Positions 5,796-13,162 of a stretch of DNA of 14,996 bases are shown in pieces (within the stretch, counting starts at the first letter, position 1; each line of letters starts with the position of its first letter). Source of the DNA: JAHFUI01 sp041485905. GTDB lineage: Bacteria > Acidobacteriota > Vicinamibacteria > Vicinamibacterales > CAVVIG01. The notes under the pieces are model-generated. The model saw only the letters and a program-made list of their open reading frames with translations, was not told the origin of the DNA and made no database searches. Position numbers and translations under genes: made by a program. The stretch spans positions 1-14,996 of the forward strand of contig JBGPKK010000110.1 of NCBI GenBank assembly GCA_041485905.1. Reading direction: 5' to 3'.

Positions 5796-8204
5796 TTAAC
5801 GAGCCGCCTGTTGATTGGCGGGGGCTGTTTTCGCGTTCATCTGGAACGGGGCGCTCTTCACGATACCCAACACCATCGACGAGAACTTGTACTTGCTGGC
5901 TGCCGAATCGTGCACGATCGATCGCACCATCGGCATATCTTCGTACTCGACGCCGCGGCCAAGCGCGTAGGTGAGCAGCTTCTCGGCCACGACCCGCACG
6001 AATTGATCGGAACGGCGCACCAGCGAATCGCGCAGGCTCGCGACGCCGTCCACTTTGGTGCCGTCAACCAGTACGCCGCTCGCATCGATGGGGCCGCCCT
6101 CATCCTGGGTGCGCCAGGCGCCGACCGCGTCAAAGTTTTCGAGCGCGAGCCCGATCGGCTCGAAGATCCGGTGGCACGTCGCGCAGACCGGATTGGTGTG
6201 ATGCGCGTCCATGGTCTGCCGCATCGTCGGCGGCTTCGTGTTGCCGGTCGCGTCGGGGGGTCTCTCCGCGATGGCCGTATTCACGTCAGGCGGAGGCTGC
6301 GGCGGGCTGATGCCGAGGTAGGTTTCCAGGAACGACTTGCCCCGCACCACGGGCGAGGTGCGTGCCGCCGCCGACGTCACCGTCAGGAGCGCACCCTTGC
6401 CCAGCAGGCCGCGGCGCATGTCGAGCTCCGGAGTCAGCGTCACGCGGCGGAACTGCGGGCCATAGATGTTCGGGATGCCGTAATGCTTCGCCAGCCGTTC
6501 GTTCACGAAGGTGTAATCCGCGGTCAATAGATCGAGGACGCTGCGATCCTCGTGCACGATGCTGTCGAAGAACAGCTCCGTCTCGCGCTGGAACGCATTC
6601 CGCAGGTTGTCGTCGAAATCCGGAAACAGATTCACGACCGGCTCGCTGGTCTTCATCGAGCGCACGCTCAACCATTGGCCGGTGAAGTTCGTGATCAGCG
6701 CTGCGGACTTCGGATCCGCCACCATTCGCCGCACCTGCTTCTCGAGCACGGCGGGATCCTTGAGCCTGCCTTGTGCGGCGAGATCGATCAGCTCGTCGTC
6801 GGGAATGCTGCTCCACAGGAAGAAGGACAACCGGGAGGCCAGCGCCAGATCGTTCACGCGATAGCTCTTGCCGGCGGCCACGCCCGCAGGCTCGCGTTCC
6901 CCGCGGTACACAAATTCCGGATCCGCGAGCAGGCGTTGCAGCGCCGCTTCGATGCCTTGCTCGAAGTTCCCGCCTTCAGTCCGTCCCGCCAGATAGAACT
7001 TCGTTAACGACTCCACGTCCGCGGGAGTCGCGGGGCGGCGGAACGCATGCTTCACGAGCGTCGAAATGATCCGGTCGGCGCAGGCGCCTTCCTCGCGCGG
7101 GCTCGCCGGGCGACAGACGAAAATCTTGCGGCGGCTCGCCGTGTCAGTCGCGCCCTTGGCATTGTACGGTCCTTCAATCCAGACCTGGCCGACGTGCGGA
7201 TAGAACAGAAATCCCGGGATGGAGCCCGGCGTATTCATGGTTCGCTGAAACGGTTTGTTCAGCTCGGTGGCCGGCACGTCGTTGGTCGCGAGGAACGTCA
7301 CGCCGACCGTGTGCAGGCCCGCCTTGACGGGGATGCGAGGCGTCGCGCGGCCGTTGCCCGTCGTGTTCTGAATTTCCTTGTCCCAATCGAAGAGCTTTAC
7401 CCGCTCGCCGTCGATCGTGACCTCGAGCTGCTCGCCTTTGATGCCACCGAGGACTCTCTGGAAGTAACCGGTGACGCCCTTCACCTTGAACGTATAGTCG
7501 CCGTCGGCCGGGAACTGTTGCTTGATCAGGATGCCGCCGCGGGTTCCGAACGGGAGTCCATCGATGTGGTAGTTCTGCGCGGTGTCCGGGGGGACGTCGA
7601 ACACGTACTGCGTCGGAGCCGACACATCGCCAATCGCCAGACGGCTGATCTTTCCGGCGGCCGACAGGTACGCCTCCATCAACGCCGGCGACATCGTCAG
7701 CGCTCCCGCGATGTTGTCGAAGCCGCGAGTGGAGTCGTCAGCCGGCAGGAACTTCGTGGCATCGACTTCGAGGCCCAGCAGGTCGCGAATCGCATTCGCA
7801 TATTCGGTGCGGTTGAGGCGGTGGAGGCCCGGCGGAGGGAGATTGGTGACCGCATTGCGATCGATCTCATTCTCCATCCAGCCAATCAGCGACTCGAGCG
7901 TGGCCGGATCCGGCCGCCGCATTCCTGTCGGCGGCATCATGCCCGCCCGAAGTTTCCGGATGACTTTTTCCCCGATTTCGGCATGGGCTCCGAGGTGCGC
8001 CAAGTCCAGTTCATCCAGCAGCAGGCCGGCTGTCTTGGCCTTCGCGTTGTGGCACACCACACAGTACTGATCGACGAGCGCACGTTTGGCGGCGACGTCT
8101 GGGGCGGCGCCGGGCGACTTGGCCCTCGGAGCCTCAGACTGGCCGGAAACAAGGGCCACCGACATGACCGTGACGCAACCGGCTACGAGTAGTCTCGTGT
8201 TCAC
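5796..8204 (-). CDS. DUF1592-type multidomain c-type cytochrome-like protein
   Basis: This 802-residue exported protein has the planctomycete-style domain chain. A Sec signal peptide (about 1-21) is followed by a small cytochrome c-like domain with Cys48-x-x-Cys51-His52 and a likely axial Met near 89-90 in AGMMPP. Then come DUF1587 (about 127-190, with LHRLNRTEYANAIRDLLGL), a beta-rich segment (about 200-345), DUF1595 (about 375-436), DUF1592 (about 448-576, RLSFFLWSSIPDDEL), DUF1588 (about 596-690, with a second Cys674-x-x-Cys677-His678) and DUF1585 (about 720-790). The two CXXCH sites suggest covalent heme, hence envelope redox chemistry; the substrate is unknown. The start is GTG, preceded by a run of eight G residues that may act as the ribosome binding site. 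It heads the leftward block and faces the TonB-dependent receptor across a 270-base gap. Confidence 0.93.
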   Translation of the reverse strand: MNTRLLVAGCVTVMSVALVSGQSEAPRAKSPGAAPDVAAKRALVDQYCVVCHNAKAKTAGLLLDELDLAHLGAHAEIGEKVIRKLRAGMMPPTGMRRPDPATLESLIGWMENEIDRNAVTNLPPPGLHRLNRTEYANAIRDLLGLEVDATKFLPADDSTRGFDNIAGALTMSPALMEAYLSAAGKISRLAIGDVSAPTQYVFDVPPDTAQNYHIDGLPFGTRGGILIKQQFPADGDYTFKVKGVTGYFQRVLGGIKGEQLEVTIDGERVKLFDWDKEIQNTTGNGRATPRIPVKAGLHTVGVTFLATNDVPATELNKPFQRTMNTPGSIPGFLFYPHVGQVWIEGPYNAKGATDTASRRKIFVCRPASPREEGACADRIISTLVKHAFRRPATPADVESLTKFYLAGRTEGGNFEQGIEAALQRLLADPEFVYRGEREPAGVAAGKSYRVNDLALASRLSFFLWSSIPDDELIDLAAQGRLKDPAVLEKQVRRMVADPKSAALITNFTGQWLSVRSMKTSEPVVNLFPDFDDNLRNAFQRETELFFDSIVHEDRSVLDLLTADYTFVNERLAKHYGIPNIYGPQFRRVTLTPELDMRRGLLGKGALLTVTSAAARTSPVVRGKSFLETYLGISPPQPPPDVNTAIAERPPDATGNTKPPTMRQTMDAHHTNPVCATCHRIFEPIGLALENFDAVGAWRTQDEGGPIDASGVLVDGTKVDGVASLRDSLVRRSDQFVRVVAEKLLTYALGRGVEYEDMPMVRSIVHDSAASKYKFSSMVLGIVKSAPFQMNAKTAPANQQAAR

Positions 8205-8207
8205 ACA

Positions 8208-8215
8208 CCCCCCCC
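8208..8215 (-). promoter_or_regulatory. G8 tract at the translation start of the DUF1592 gene
   Basis: On the minus strand eight G residues sit 3 bases before the GTG start. No other Shine-Dalgarno-like sequence is nearby, so the tract itself probably pairs with the 16S rRNA tail. A homopolymer here could slip and change spacing; this is an inference. Confidence 0.35.
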
Positions 8216-8235
8216 GTCGTTCACGAACTGACCGC

Positions 8236-8245
8236 CTAATATTAG
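8236..8245 (-). promoter_or_regulatory. AT-rich palindrome, possible -10 element of the DUF1592 operon
   Basis: CTAATATTAG is a perfect 10-bp palindrome and the only AT-rich stretch in the first 90 bases of the divergent 8205-8474 gap. It contains TAATAT about 32 bases before the GTG at 8204, which suits a -10 box for the leftward genes. No convincing -35 hexamer lies 16-18 bases further upstream. It could instead be an operator half shared by the divergent genes. Confidence 0.3.
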
Positions 8246-8300
8246 CGTCCCTTGGTGAGTAACGGAAGGCCGTTCTGGGTGCGACCCGGCCGCGCCCTAG

Positions 8301-8335
8301 CCCTTTGCCCTTTGCCCTTTGCCCTTTGCCCTCTG
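8301..8335. repeat. Heptamer tandem array, unit CCCTTTG
   Basis: There are four exact copies of CCCTTTG (8301-8328) and one variant, CCCTCTG (8329-8335), with a truncated CCCTAG just before. The array lies in the middle of the divergent 270-base gap between the DUF1592 gene and the TonB-dependent receptor gene. Apart from this array, the palindrome at 8236 and a weak promoter candidate near 8400, I see nothing else in this gap. Confidence 0.85.
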
Positions 8336-8399
8336 CGGCGCTTCTCCTCCAAAATTCCGTTTCTCCCCCGCTTAGACAACCGTGGGCCTCCCTTTCCTG

Positions 8400-8426
8400 T
8401 TGATTTCCTCCCGACGGGGCTGTAAA
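8400..8426 (+). promoter_or_regulatory. Weak promoter candidate for the TonB-dependent receptor
   Basis: TTGATT (8400-8405) and TGTAAA (8421-8426) are separated by 15 bases, or 16 if GTAAAA is taken. Both hexamers are partial sigma-70 matches and the spacing is short. The leader would be about 42-45 bases. This is the best candidate I see upstream of the gene, but it is not strong. Confidence 0.25.
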
Positions 8427-8464
8427 ACGCTCACAACACCCGCGGATTCCGTCAAATCAGCGTC

Positions 8465-8470
8465 AGGAGG
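8465..8470 (+). promoter_or_regulatory. Ribosome binding site of the TonB-dependent receptor
   Basis: A full AGGAGG lies 4 bases before the ATG at 8475. It fixes the start there, rather than at the upstream in-frame ATG at 8382, which would place 31 non-signal-like residues before the signal peptide. Confidence 0.85.
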
Positions 8471-8474
8471 CCAC

Positions 8475-11400
8475 ATGCGTTTGTTGCTTCGGGTCCTCTT
8501 CGCCGTCATTACCCTGGTTCTGCTTCCCGCGTCCGTCTGGGCCCAAGCGGCCATCACCGGCGTCGTCAAGGACGCGTCCGGTGGCGTACTTCCGGGCGTG
8601 ACGGTCGAGGCCGCCAGTCCGGTGTTGATTGAAAGAGTTCGGTCGGTCGCCAGCGACGCCACCGGTCAGTATCGAATCGTCGATCTTCGGCCGGGCACCT
8701 ATACGGTGACATTCACGCTGGCCGGCTTCAGCGCGTTCAAACGCGAAGGCATCGAGTTGGCCGGCGCGTTCGTCGCGACGGTCAACGCCGATCTGAAAGT
8801 CGGCGCCCTCGCGGAAACGATCACGGTCTCCGGCGAGACGCCGATCGTCGACGTCCAGAGCGTGACGAAGCAGATCGTCGTCAACAGGGACGTTCTGGCG
8901 TCCATCCCGTCCTCGAGGAACGCCACCGGCATCCAGGCCGCGATACCAGGATTGAGCGGTACCGGAGATTCCGGTGGCCTCACCGGTGGAACAGGCGGGG
9001 GCGCCGGAAGCATGCACGGCGGCCGCCCGTCTGACTCGCGAACCCTGGCTGATGGCATGAACATGGGGTGGGCCGGCGCGAACTCGAACGCGGCCGTCGT
9101 GAACGTCGCGGGCGCGCAGGAAGTCGTGGTCACCACGGCGGGTGGCCTGGGCGAGGCGGAAACCGCCGGCGTCGTTCTCAACGTCGTCCCCCGCGACGGC
9201 GGGAATACGTTCAACGGCACTGTCGAGTTTTCCGGCGCCAACAGCCGCATGCAGAGCAGCAATTACACCCAGGCGTTGAAAGACGCCGGCTTGCGGACGC
9301 CCTCGGAATTGATCAAGTTCTGGGAGCTCAACCCGATGGGCGGCGGCAAAATCGTCCGCGACCGCCTGTGGTTCTACCTGACGTACCGCGAGTCGTATGC
9401 CGAGAACACGATCCCAGGCATGTGGTTCAACAAGAACGCGGGCGACCCGACGAAGTGGCTCGTCGATTTCGACCTCAACCGACCGGCATTCAGCGACACC
9501 CGCGTGAGGAACTACATCGGGCGCGTCACGTGGCAGGTGTCGCCGCGCAACAAGATCAACTACACGAACTCGGAGCAGTACGCCTCGAGCAACAGAACAG
9601 GCGGCGGATCCGGAACGCGGACGCCTGAAGCGCAGGGGCTGAACCTCTATACGCCTGGGCACACCCGGACGCTCACCTGGTCGTCCCCCTTCTCCAACCG
9701 CGTGCTGTTGGAGGCCGGATGGGGCAGCTACATGGCGAATTACGCCAACGACGCGCCACGCATCGACGGCGAGCACAATGGCGCGCTGATCTCGGTCTTC
9801 GACCAGGGGATCTCCCCTGGAACCGGCATTGCCGGACTGACCTACCGGTTCGATAATCCGCTCGGCGGCGGGTTCCAGCATCATCAGATCGGCACGCTGG
9901 CCAACCTCAGGGCCTCCATCTCGTACATCACCGGCGCGCACAACATGAAAGTCGGCTACATGGGCGGCTTCAGCAACCCCAGCCAGGCGTACTACAACTT
10001 CACCCCGTTCATTCAGTATCAGTTCAACAATGGCGTCCCCAATCAGCTGACGCAGACGGCCCAGTTCGGCGGTTCCGGCTCCTCGGCCGTCGAATTCGTC
10101 CGCAACCTCGTGCCGACATCTTTCTACGCGCAGGATCAGTGGACCACCAACCGGCTGACGCTTCAGGGAGGCGTGCGCTACGACAAGATCATCAGCAGCT
10201 ATCCCGACTCCTGTATCGGCGGGCCTGATTACCCGCTGATGCCGAAGCAGATTTGCTATCCGGCCCGTTCGACAGACGGCGTGAACTGGACCGACCTGAC
10301 GCCACGCATCGGCGCCTCCTACGACCTGTTCGGCAACGGGAAGACCGCGATCAAGGTGAACGTCGGGAAATACGTGCAGGCGCTCACGGCCAGCAACAGC
10401 GACATGGATCTCAATCCGCTGATCCGCCTGAACCTCCAGACTTCGAGGACCTGGGACGACCGAAGTGGATTGGGAATCAACAACGACTACGTGCCACAGT
10501 GCAACCTGCTGGACCCGGCCAAGAACGGAGAATGCGGCCCGATGGTCAACCAGAACTTCGGCAAGGAGTTCTTTACCCGCACCTTCGATCCGAACTTCAT
10601 CAACGGCTTCGGGGTGCGCCCGAACAACTGGGAAATGGGCGTCTCGGTGCAACAGGAGGTCGCGCCGCGCGTCGGGGTCACGGTCGGCTATTACCGCCGG
10701 TGGTTCGGCAACTTCTACACGCTGGACAACACCCTGACCGCGGCGTCCGACTACACGCAGTTCAGCGTGCCGATCCCCGTCGATTCGCGGCTGCCGGGCG
10801 GCGGCGGAGGGGCGGTGAGCGGCATCTATAACGTCAATCTCAACAGGGTTGGACAAGTCCAGGACCTCGCCCAGTTGACGAGCAACTTCGGCAACGTCGA
10901 GCCGATCGAAAACTGGCACGGCGTCGATGTCGGCGTCAACGCGCGGCTGCGGAACGGGCTCACGGTACAGGGAGGCACGAGCACAGGACGCACGCTTCAG
11001 GACAATTGCGCGCTTCGGTCGGCGTTGCCAGAGACGTACGCGTGGTCGACCACCACCGTCACACAATCCCTGAGGGGCGACTCGACGGCGGGATTGACCA
11101 GGCCGTATTGCCGGATCGTCGAGCCGTTCCTGACCTCATTCCGAGGCCTGGCGACGTACGTCATTCCGAAGCTGGATATTCAGGTAAGCGGGGTATTGCG
11201 GAGCGATCCGGGCGGCGAACTGGCGGCCAACTACGTGGTGAACAACACCATTGCGAACAGCGGGCCGCAACCGCTCGGCCGCAGCCTCGTCGGGGTCAAC
11301 ACCGTGACCGTCAATTTGATTCCGAACGCCACGCAGTATCTCGATCGCCGCAACAATATCGATTTCCGGGCGGCGAAGATCCTGCGTTTCGGCCGCACGC

Positions 11401-11555
11401 GCACGCAGGTCGGGATCGACGTCTACAACATCACGAACAGCGACACCATCACGGCCGTCAACACGACGTTCAGCCCGACGAGCACGACATGGATGACCCC
11501 GACAGCCGTCGCGACCGCGCGATACGTGAAGTTCAACATGCAGGTCGATTTCTAA
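8475..11555 (+). CDS. TonB-dependent receptor with carboxypeptidase-regulatory-like domain
   Basis: This is a 1026-residue outer-membrane protein. A Sec signal peptide, MRLLLRVLFAVITLVLLPASVWA, ends at residue 23. A carboxypeptidase-regulatory-like Ig-type domain follows (about 24-105), with ITGVVKDASGGVLPGVTV and DLRPGTYTVTFTLAGF. ETITVSGETPIVDV then leads into a plug domain (about 115-235) containing a Gly-rich stretch and DGMNM. The remainder is a long beta-barrel ending in VKFNMQVDF, with the terminal Phe typical of Bam-inserted barrels. Such Oar-like receptors are numerous in Acidobacteriota and bind or import large ligands with TonB energy; the substrate cannot be read from sequence. 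The gene is divergent from the DUF1592 block, which hints at a shared substrate, and is closed by its own intrinsic terminator, so it is probably monocistronic. Confidence 0.93.
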   Translation: MRLLLRVLFAVITLVLLPASVWAQAAITGVVKDASGGVLPGVTVEAASPVLIERVRSVASDATGQYRIVDLRPGTYTVTFTLAGFSAFKREGIELAGAFVATVNADLKVGALAETITVSGETPIVDVQSVTKQIVVNRDVLASIPSSRNATGIQAAIPGLSGTGDSGGLTGGTGGGAGSMHGGRPSDSRTLADGMNMGWAGANSNAAVVNVAGAQEVVVTTAGGLGEAETAGVVLNVVPRDGGNTFNGTVEFSGANSRMQSSNYTQALKDAGLRTPSELIKFWELNPMGGGKIVRDRLWFYLTYRESYAENTIPGMWFNKNAGDPTKWLVDFDLNRPAFSDTRVRNYIGRVTWQVSPRNKINYTNSEQYASSNRTGGGSGTRTPEAQGLNLYTPGHTRTLTWSSPFSNRVLLEAGWGSYMANYANDAPRIDGEHNGALISVFDQGISPGTGIAGLTYRFDNPLGGGFQHHQIGTLANLRASISYITGAHNMKVGYMGGFSNPSQAYYNFTPFIQYQFNNGVPNQLTQTAQFGGSGSSAVEFVRNLVPTSFYAQDQWTTNRLTLQGGVRYDKIISSYPDSCIGGPDYPLMPKQICYPARSTDGVNWTDLTPRIGASYDLFGNGKTAIKVNVGKYVQALTASNSDMDLNPLIRLNLQTSRTWDDRSGLGINNDYVPQCNLLDPAKNGECGPMVNQNFGKEFFTRTFDPNFINGFGVRPNNWEMGVSVQQEVAPRVGVTVGYYRRWFGNFYTLDNTLTAASDYTQFSVPIPVDSRLPGGGGGAVSGIYNVNLNRVGQVQDLAQLTSNFGNVEPIENWHGVDVGVNARLRNGLTVQGGTSTGRTLQDNCALRSALPETYAWSTTTVTQSLRGDSTAGLTRPYCRIVEPFLTSFRGLATYVIPKLDIQVSGVLRSDPGGELAANYVVNNTIANSGPQPLGRSLVGVNTVTVNLIPNATQYLDRRNNIDFRAAKILRFGRTRTQVGIDVYNITNSDTITAVNTTFSPTSTTWMTPTAVATARYVKFNMQVDF

Positions 11556-11560
11556 ACAGA

Positions 11561-11588
11561 GGCTGGGGCCTGGAGGCTGGGGGCCGGG
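11561..11588. repeat. Degenerate heptamer array, unit GGCTGGG
   Basis: Five bases after the receptor stop, the units GGCTGGG, GCCTGGA, GGCTGGG and GGCCGGG follow one another at exactly 7-base spacing. The last unit and the G at its left edge form part of the left arm of the terminator hairpin. This is the third heptamer array in the window and the least regular. Confidence 0.55.
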
Positions 11589-11619
11589 GAAGGAACACTT
11601 CCCTGGCCCCTTTTCTTTT
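11580..11619 (+). terminator. Strong intrinsic terminator after the TonB-dependent receptor
   Basis: GGGGCCGGGGAA (11580-11591) pairs with TTCCCTGGCCCC (11599-11610) with a single G-T wobble; an extra G-C pair can close the loop to about 5 bases. TTTTCTTTT (11611-11619) follows directly. This is a textbook Rho-independent terminator for the plus strand only: there is no matching A run on the left side, so it does not serve the convergent gene. Confidence 0.9.
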
Positions 11620-11644
11620 GGCCGGCGAGCTTACCCTCCGGGAT

Positions 11645-12478
11645 TTACCTGCCAGCCACGTGAACGAAATCCTTTTCGTTCTCCGAACAGTAGGACTCGA
11701 GCAGGTCGGTATCGGGAAGCAACCGAACGCCGAACGTAAATGTGATCGGTCGCACGAATGTCTTCGGATCGTCGAGCGTCATCTCGAGGTTCATATGGCC
11801 GAAGTCGCGGCGCTGAAACCGTTCGACGACATGGAGGGCGTCGCTGTGTATGTGCCCGATGGCGTCCAGCCAGCCACGGTCGTTGAATCCAATCGTGTCC
11901 ACGACCAGGGAATCGCCCTCCCATCTGCCGATTGAATAACCCATCCACGTCGGCTGCGGATCGGCGGGGTGCTGACGCCCGTCCACGAAGATCTGACGGA
12001 ACGTCGTGCCCGCTTCGTACAACATCATCATCAACCGGGGCGATTGCACGATCTTGAACGGAGCGGGAAGCAGGTCCGCCATCGGCATCCCGCTCGGAAA
12101 GCAATTGAGCCCGGGGTCGTCCCGTCGTGGGTTGAAGACGGCGTTGGGTCGCCGCGGCGCCGACGGCTGAAGCGCGTCGTCGTCGGATTTGAAGTCGGCC
12201 AGGACGCTCAGGAAATACTTGGACGGGATGTCTTCTCCCAGTCCATTTTGTCCGCCCGGGAGAAGGCGCATCAGATCCGGGATCGGACCGCCCTCAGCCT
12301 GCCACACCCCCGAGAAATCGGGCTTGCCGTTGACGCGCGGCGTCCGCGCGGAGAGATTCGGTTTGCCGTCGGGCAGTCGCGGAGTCCCGGCTGTCGGATG
12401 GTTCAGCCACTGAGCCGACCCGGTTTGAGACGCACCAGCGACGATGGCGAGTAACGCGACGGCGAGGCGCAGCGTCAT
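11645..12478 (-). CDS. Secreted protein homologous to the C-terminal part of the DUF6152-type gene
   Basis: This is a 277-residue protein with a Sec signal peptide (about 1-22, ending GSAQ). It has a GKPDFSGVW motif near 51-59, a Cys126 in LNCFPSG, SIGRWEGD at 182-189, LVVDTIGF, LHVVERF near 215-221 and a terminal VAGR. The same order of motifs (SGDW, Cys-containing segment, SIGRWDGD, LVVDTVGF, LHVVERF, QAGR) occurs in the protein encoded at 79-1269, so these are paralogous domains. Here the N-terminal DUF6152 part is absent. The start is supported by GGAGG 4 bases upstream and a perfect TATAAT further back. Function is unknown; the domain recurs in secreted proteins of this lineage and may be a beta-rich ligand-binding fold (inference). 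Confidence 0.85.
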   Translation of the reverse strand: MTLRLAVALLAIVAGASQTGSAQWLNHPTAGTPRLPDGKPNLSARTPRVNGKPDFSGVWQAEGGPIPDLMRLLPGGQNGLGEDIPSKYFLSVLADFKSDDDALQPSAPRRPNAVFNPRRDDPGLNCFPSGMPMADLLPAPFKIVQSPRLMMMLYEAGTTFRQIFVDGRQHPADPQPTWMGYSIGRWEGDSLVVDTIGFNDRGWLDAIGHIHSDALHVVERFQRRDFGHMNLEMTLDDPKTFVRPITFTFGVRLLPDTDLLESYCSENEKDFVHVAGR

Positions 12479-12482
12479 GAAG

Positions 12483-12487
12483 CCTCC
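12483..12487 (-). promoter_or_regulatory. Ribosome binding site of the 277-residue secreted protein
   Basis: GGAGG on the minus strand lies 4 bases before the ATG at 12478. It confirms that start. Confidence 0.75.
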
Positions 12488-12530
12488 GGATCGACAGACA
12501 AAACGGCACCGGCAGCCGGCGTAGGACGGG

Positions 12531-12536
12531 ATTATA
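12531..12536 (-). promoter_or_regulatory. Perfect TATAAT -10 box upstream of the 277-residue secreted protein
   Basis: On the minus strand TATAAT matches the sigma-70 -10 consensus exactly, and transcription would start about 45 bases before the ATG at 12478. The -35 position 16-18 bases upstream is GC-rich and unlike TTGACA, so an activator or another sigma factor may be needed. Confidence 0.45.
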
Positions 12537-12562
12537 CGCGGTTCTTTTCTTGCCGCCGGTTC

Positions 12563-12748
12563 TCAGCCGCCGAAGCTCGCTCGATACACCACGAAAGCGA
12601 CGATGATGACGAGTGCCAGGAGCGCGAGCCGTGCCATTCCCATCATGCTGGTGTGAGCGACGGGCCGTGTGCCCTTCACCTGGATGCCGGTGACAGCGGC
12701 TATGGCGGCAACGATGACTGCGAGGCCGAGCCAGAAGAGCCAGTTCAT
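12563..12748 (-). CDS. Small two-helix membrane protein
   Basis: This 61-residue protein starts MNWLFWLGLA. Two hydrophobic helices at about 3-20 and 40-57 are joined by a short polar loop, GIQVKGTRPVAHTS. A longer upstream reading in the same frame lacks protein-like composition and crosses the divergent zinc-ribbon gene, so I take this internal ATG at 12748. No good ribosome binding site is visible. I do not recognise the family. The composition and tidy hairpin topology make it look like a genuine inner-membrane protein. It lies 84 bases upstream of the secreted-protein gene on the same strand. Confidence 0.6.
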   Translation of the reverse strand: MNWLFWLGLAVIVAAIAAVTGIQVKGTRPVAHTSMMGMARLALLALVIIVAFVVYRASFGG

Positions 12749-12832
12749 GCACTCAGCATGCAGTCTGCCTGACACCTTGTCTGTGCCTTTCAGAACACTC
12801 AGCCGGGTGCGACGCGTAGGATAAACAGCTCT

Positions 12833-13111
12833 ATGGCACCCGATCCGAACGCATTGCTTCGCGCCGAACGGTGCCCCGAATGCGGCGAGACGATGCTCTG
12901 GACCCAGAACATCTGGGCGCACGGCGACAATCGGGCGGCGGCGTATCGCTGCCTGAACGGCCACGTGCTCGACCCGGCGACGACGCGCGAATGCCCGACG
13001 TGCGGCGTACACGATACGCGCATCGCGGAATCGAGCGATGACGCTCAGACGACGCACGTGTGCAATGCGTGCGGCGCGCGCTTCGCCGTGCAGGGGGCGC
13101 AGGACGTCTAG
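12833..13111 (+). CDS. Twin zinc-ribbon protein
   Basis: This 92-residue cytoplasmic protein has four paired ligand sites. Cys14-x-x-Cys17 (CPEC) goes with the CLNGH knuckle, containing Cys40 and His44, and Cys54-x-x-Cys57 (CPTC) goes with Cys77-x-x-Cys80 (CNAC). This gives two rubredoxin-like zinc ribbons. No enzyme or DNA-binding domain is attached. Such stand-alone ribbons often bind nucleic acid or partner proteins, or store zinc; the exact role is not readable. The ATG at 12833 has only a distant TAGGA upstream. The gene is followed 65 bases later, on the same strand, by a metallothionein gene, which strengthens a zinc-related context (inference). Confidence 0.8.
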   Translation: MAPDPNALLRAERCPECGETMLWTQNIWAHGDNRAAAYRCLNGHVLDPATTRECPTCGVHDTRIAESSDDAQTTHVCNACGARFAVQGAQDV

Positions 13112-13127
13112 ATACGGTGCCCCCAGC

Positions 13128-13156
13128 TTGTGATTCTTGTTTGAGGCGCGTAGAGT
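13128..13156 (+). promoter_or_regulatory. Possible promoter of the metallothionein gene
   Basis: TTGTGA (13128-13133) and TAGAGT (13151-13156) are spaced by 17 bases, each matching the sigma-70 consensus at four of six positions. The predicted start would fall at about 13163, right at the ribosome binding site, leaving a very short leader. This makes the call uncertain; the gene may instead be read from the zinc-ribbon promoter. Confidence 0.3.
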
Positions 13157-13162
13157 GACCTC

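Noticed and set aside
4657..5799. A 380-codon plus-strand frame opposite the DUF1552 gene, and a similar 381-codon one at 7047-8192 opposite the DUF1592 gene
   Set aside because: Arg-rich shadow frames without domains; the minus-strand genes are unambiguous family members.
8301..8335. Heptamer array considered as a CRISPR-like or origin (iteron) repeat
   Set aside because: Units are contiguous without spacers, are only 7 bases long, and no cas, rep or dnaA genes or DnaA boxes are nearby.
8382..8474. Extension of the TonB-dependent receptor to the upstream ATG at 8382
   Set aside because: It would put 31 polar residues before the signal peptide, and AGGAGG sits 4 bases before the ATG at 8475.
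8463..11066. An 867-codon open frame on the minus strand opposite the TonB-dependent receptor
   Set aside because: The composition is rich in Arg, Val, Asp and His with no domain or signal, as expected from the antisense of a GC-rich gene. The plus-strand frame has a signal peptide, a clear domain order and a perfect ribosome binding site.
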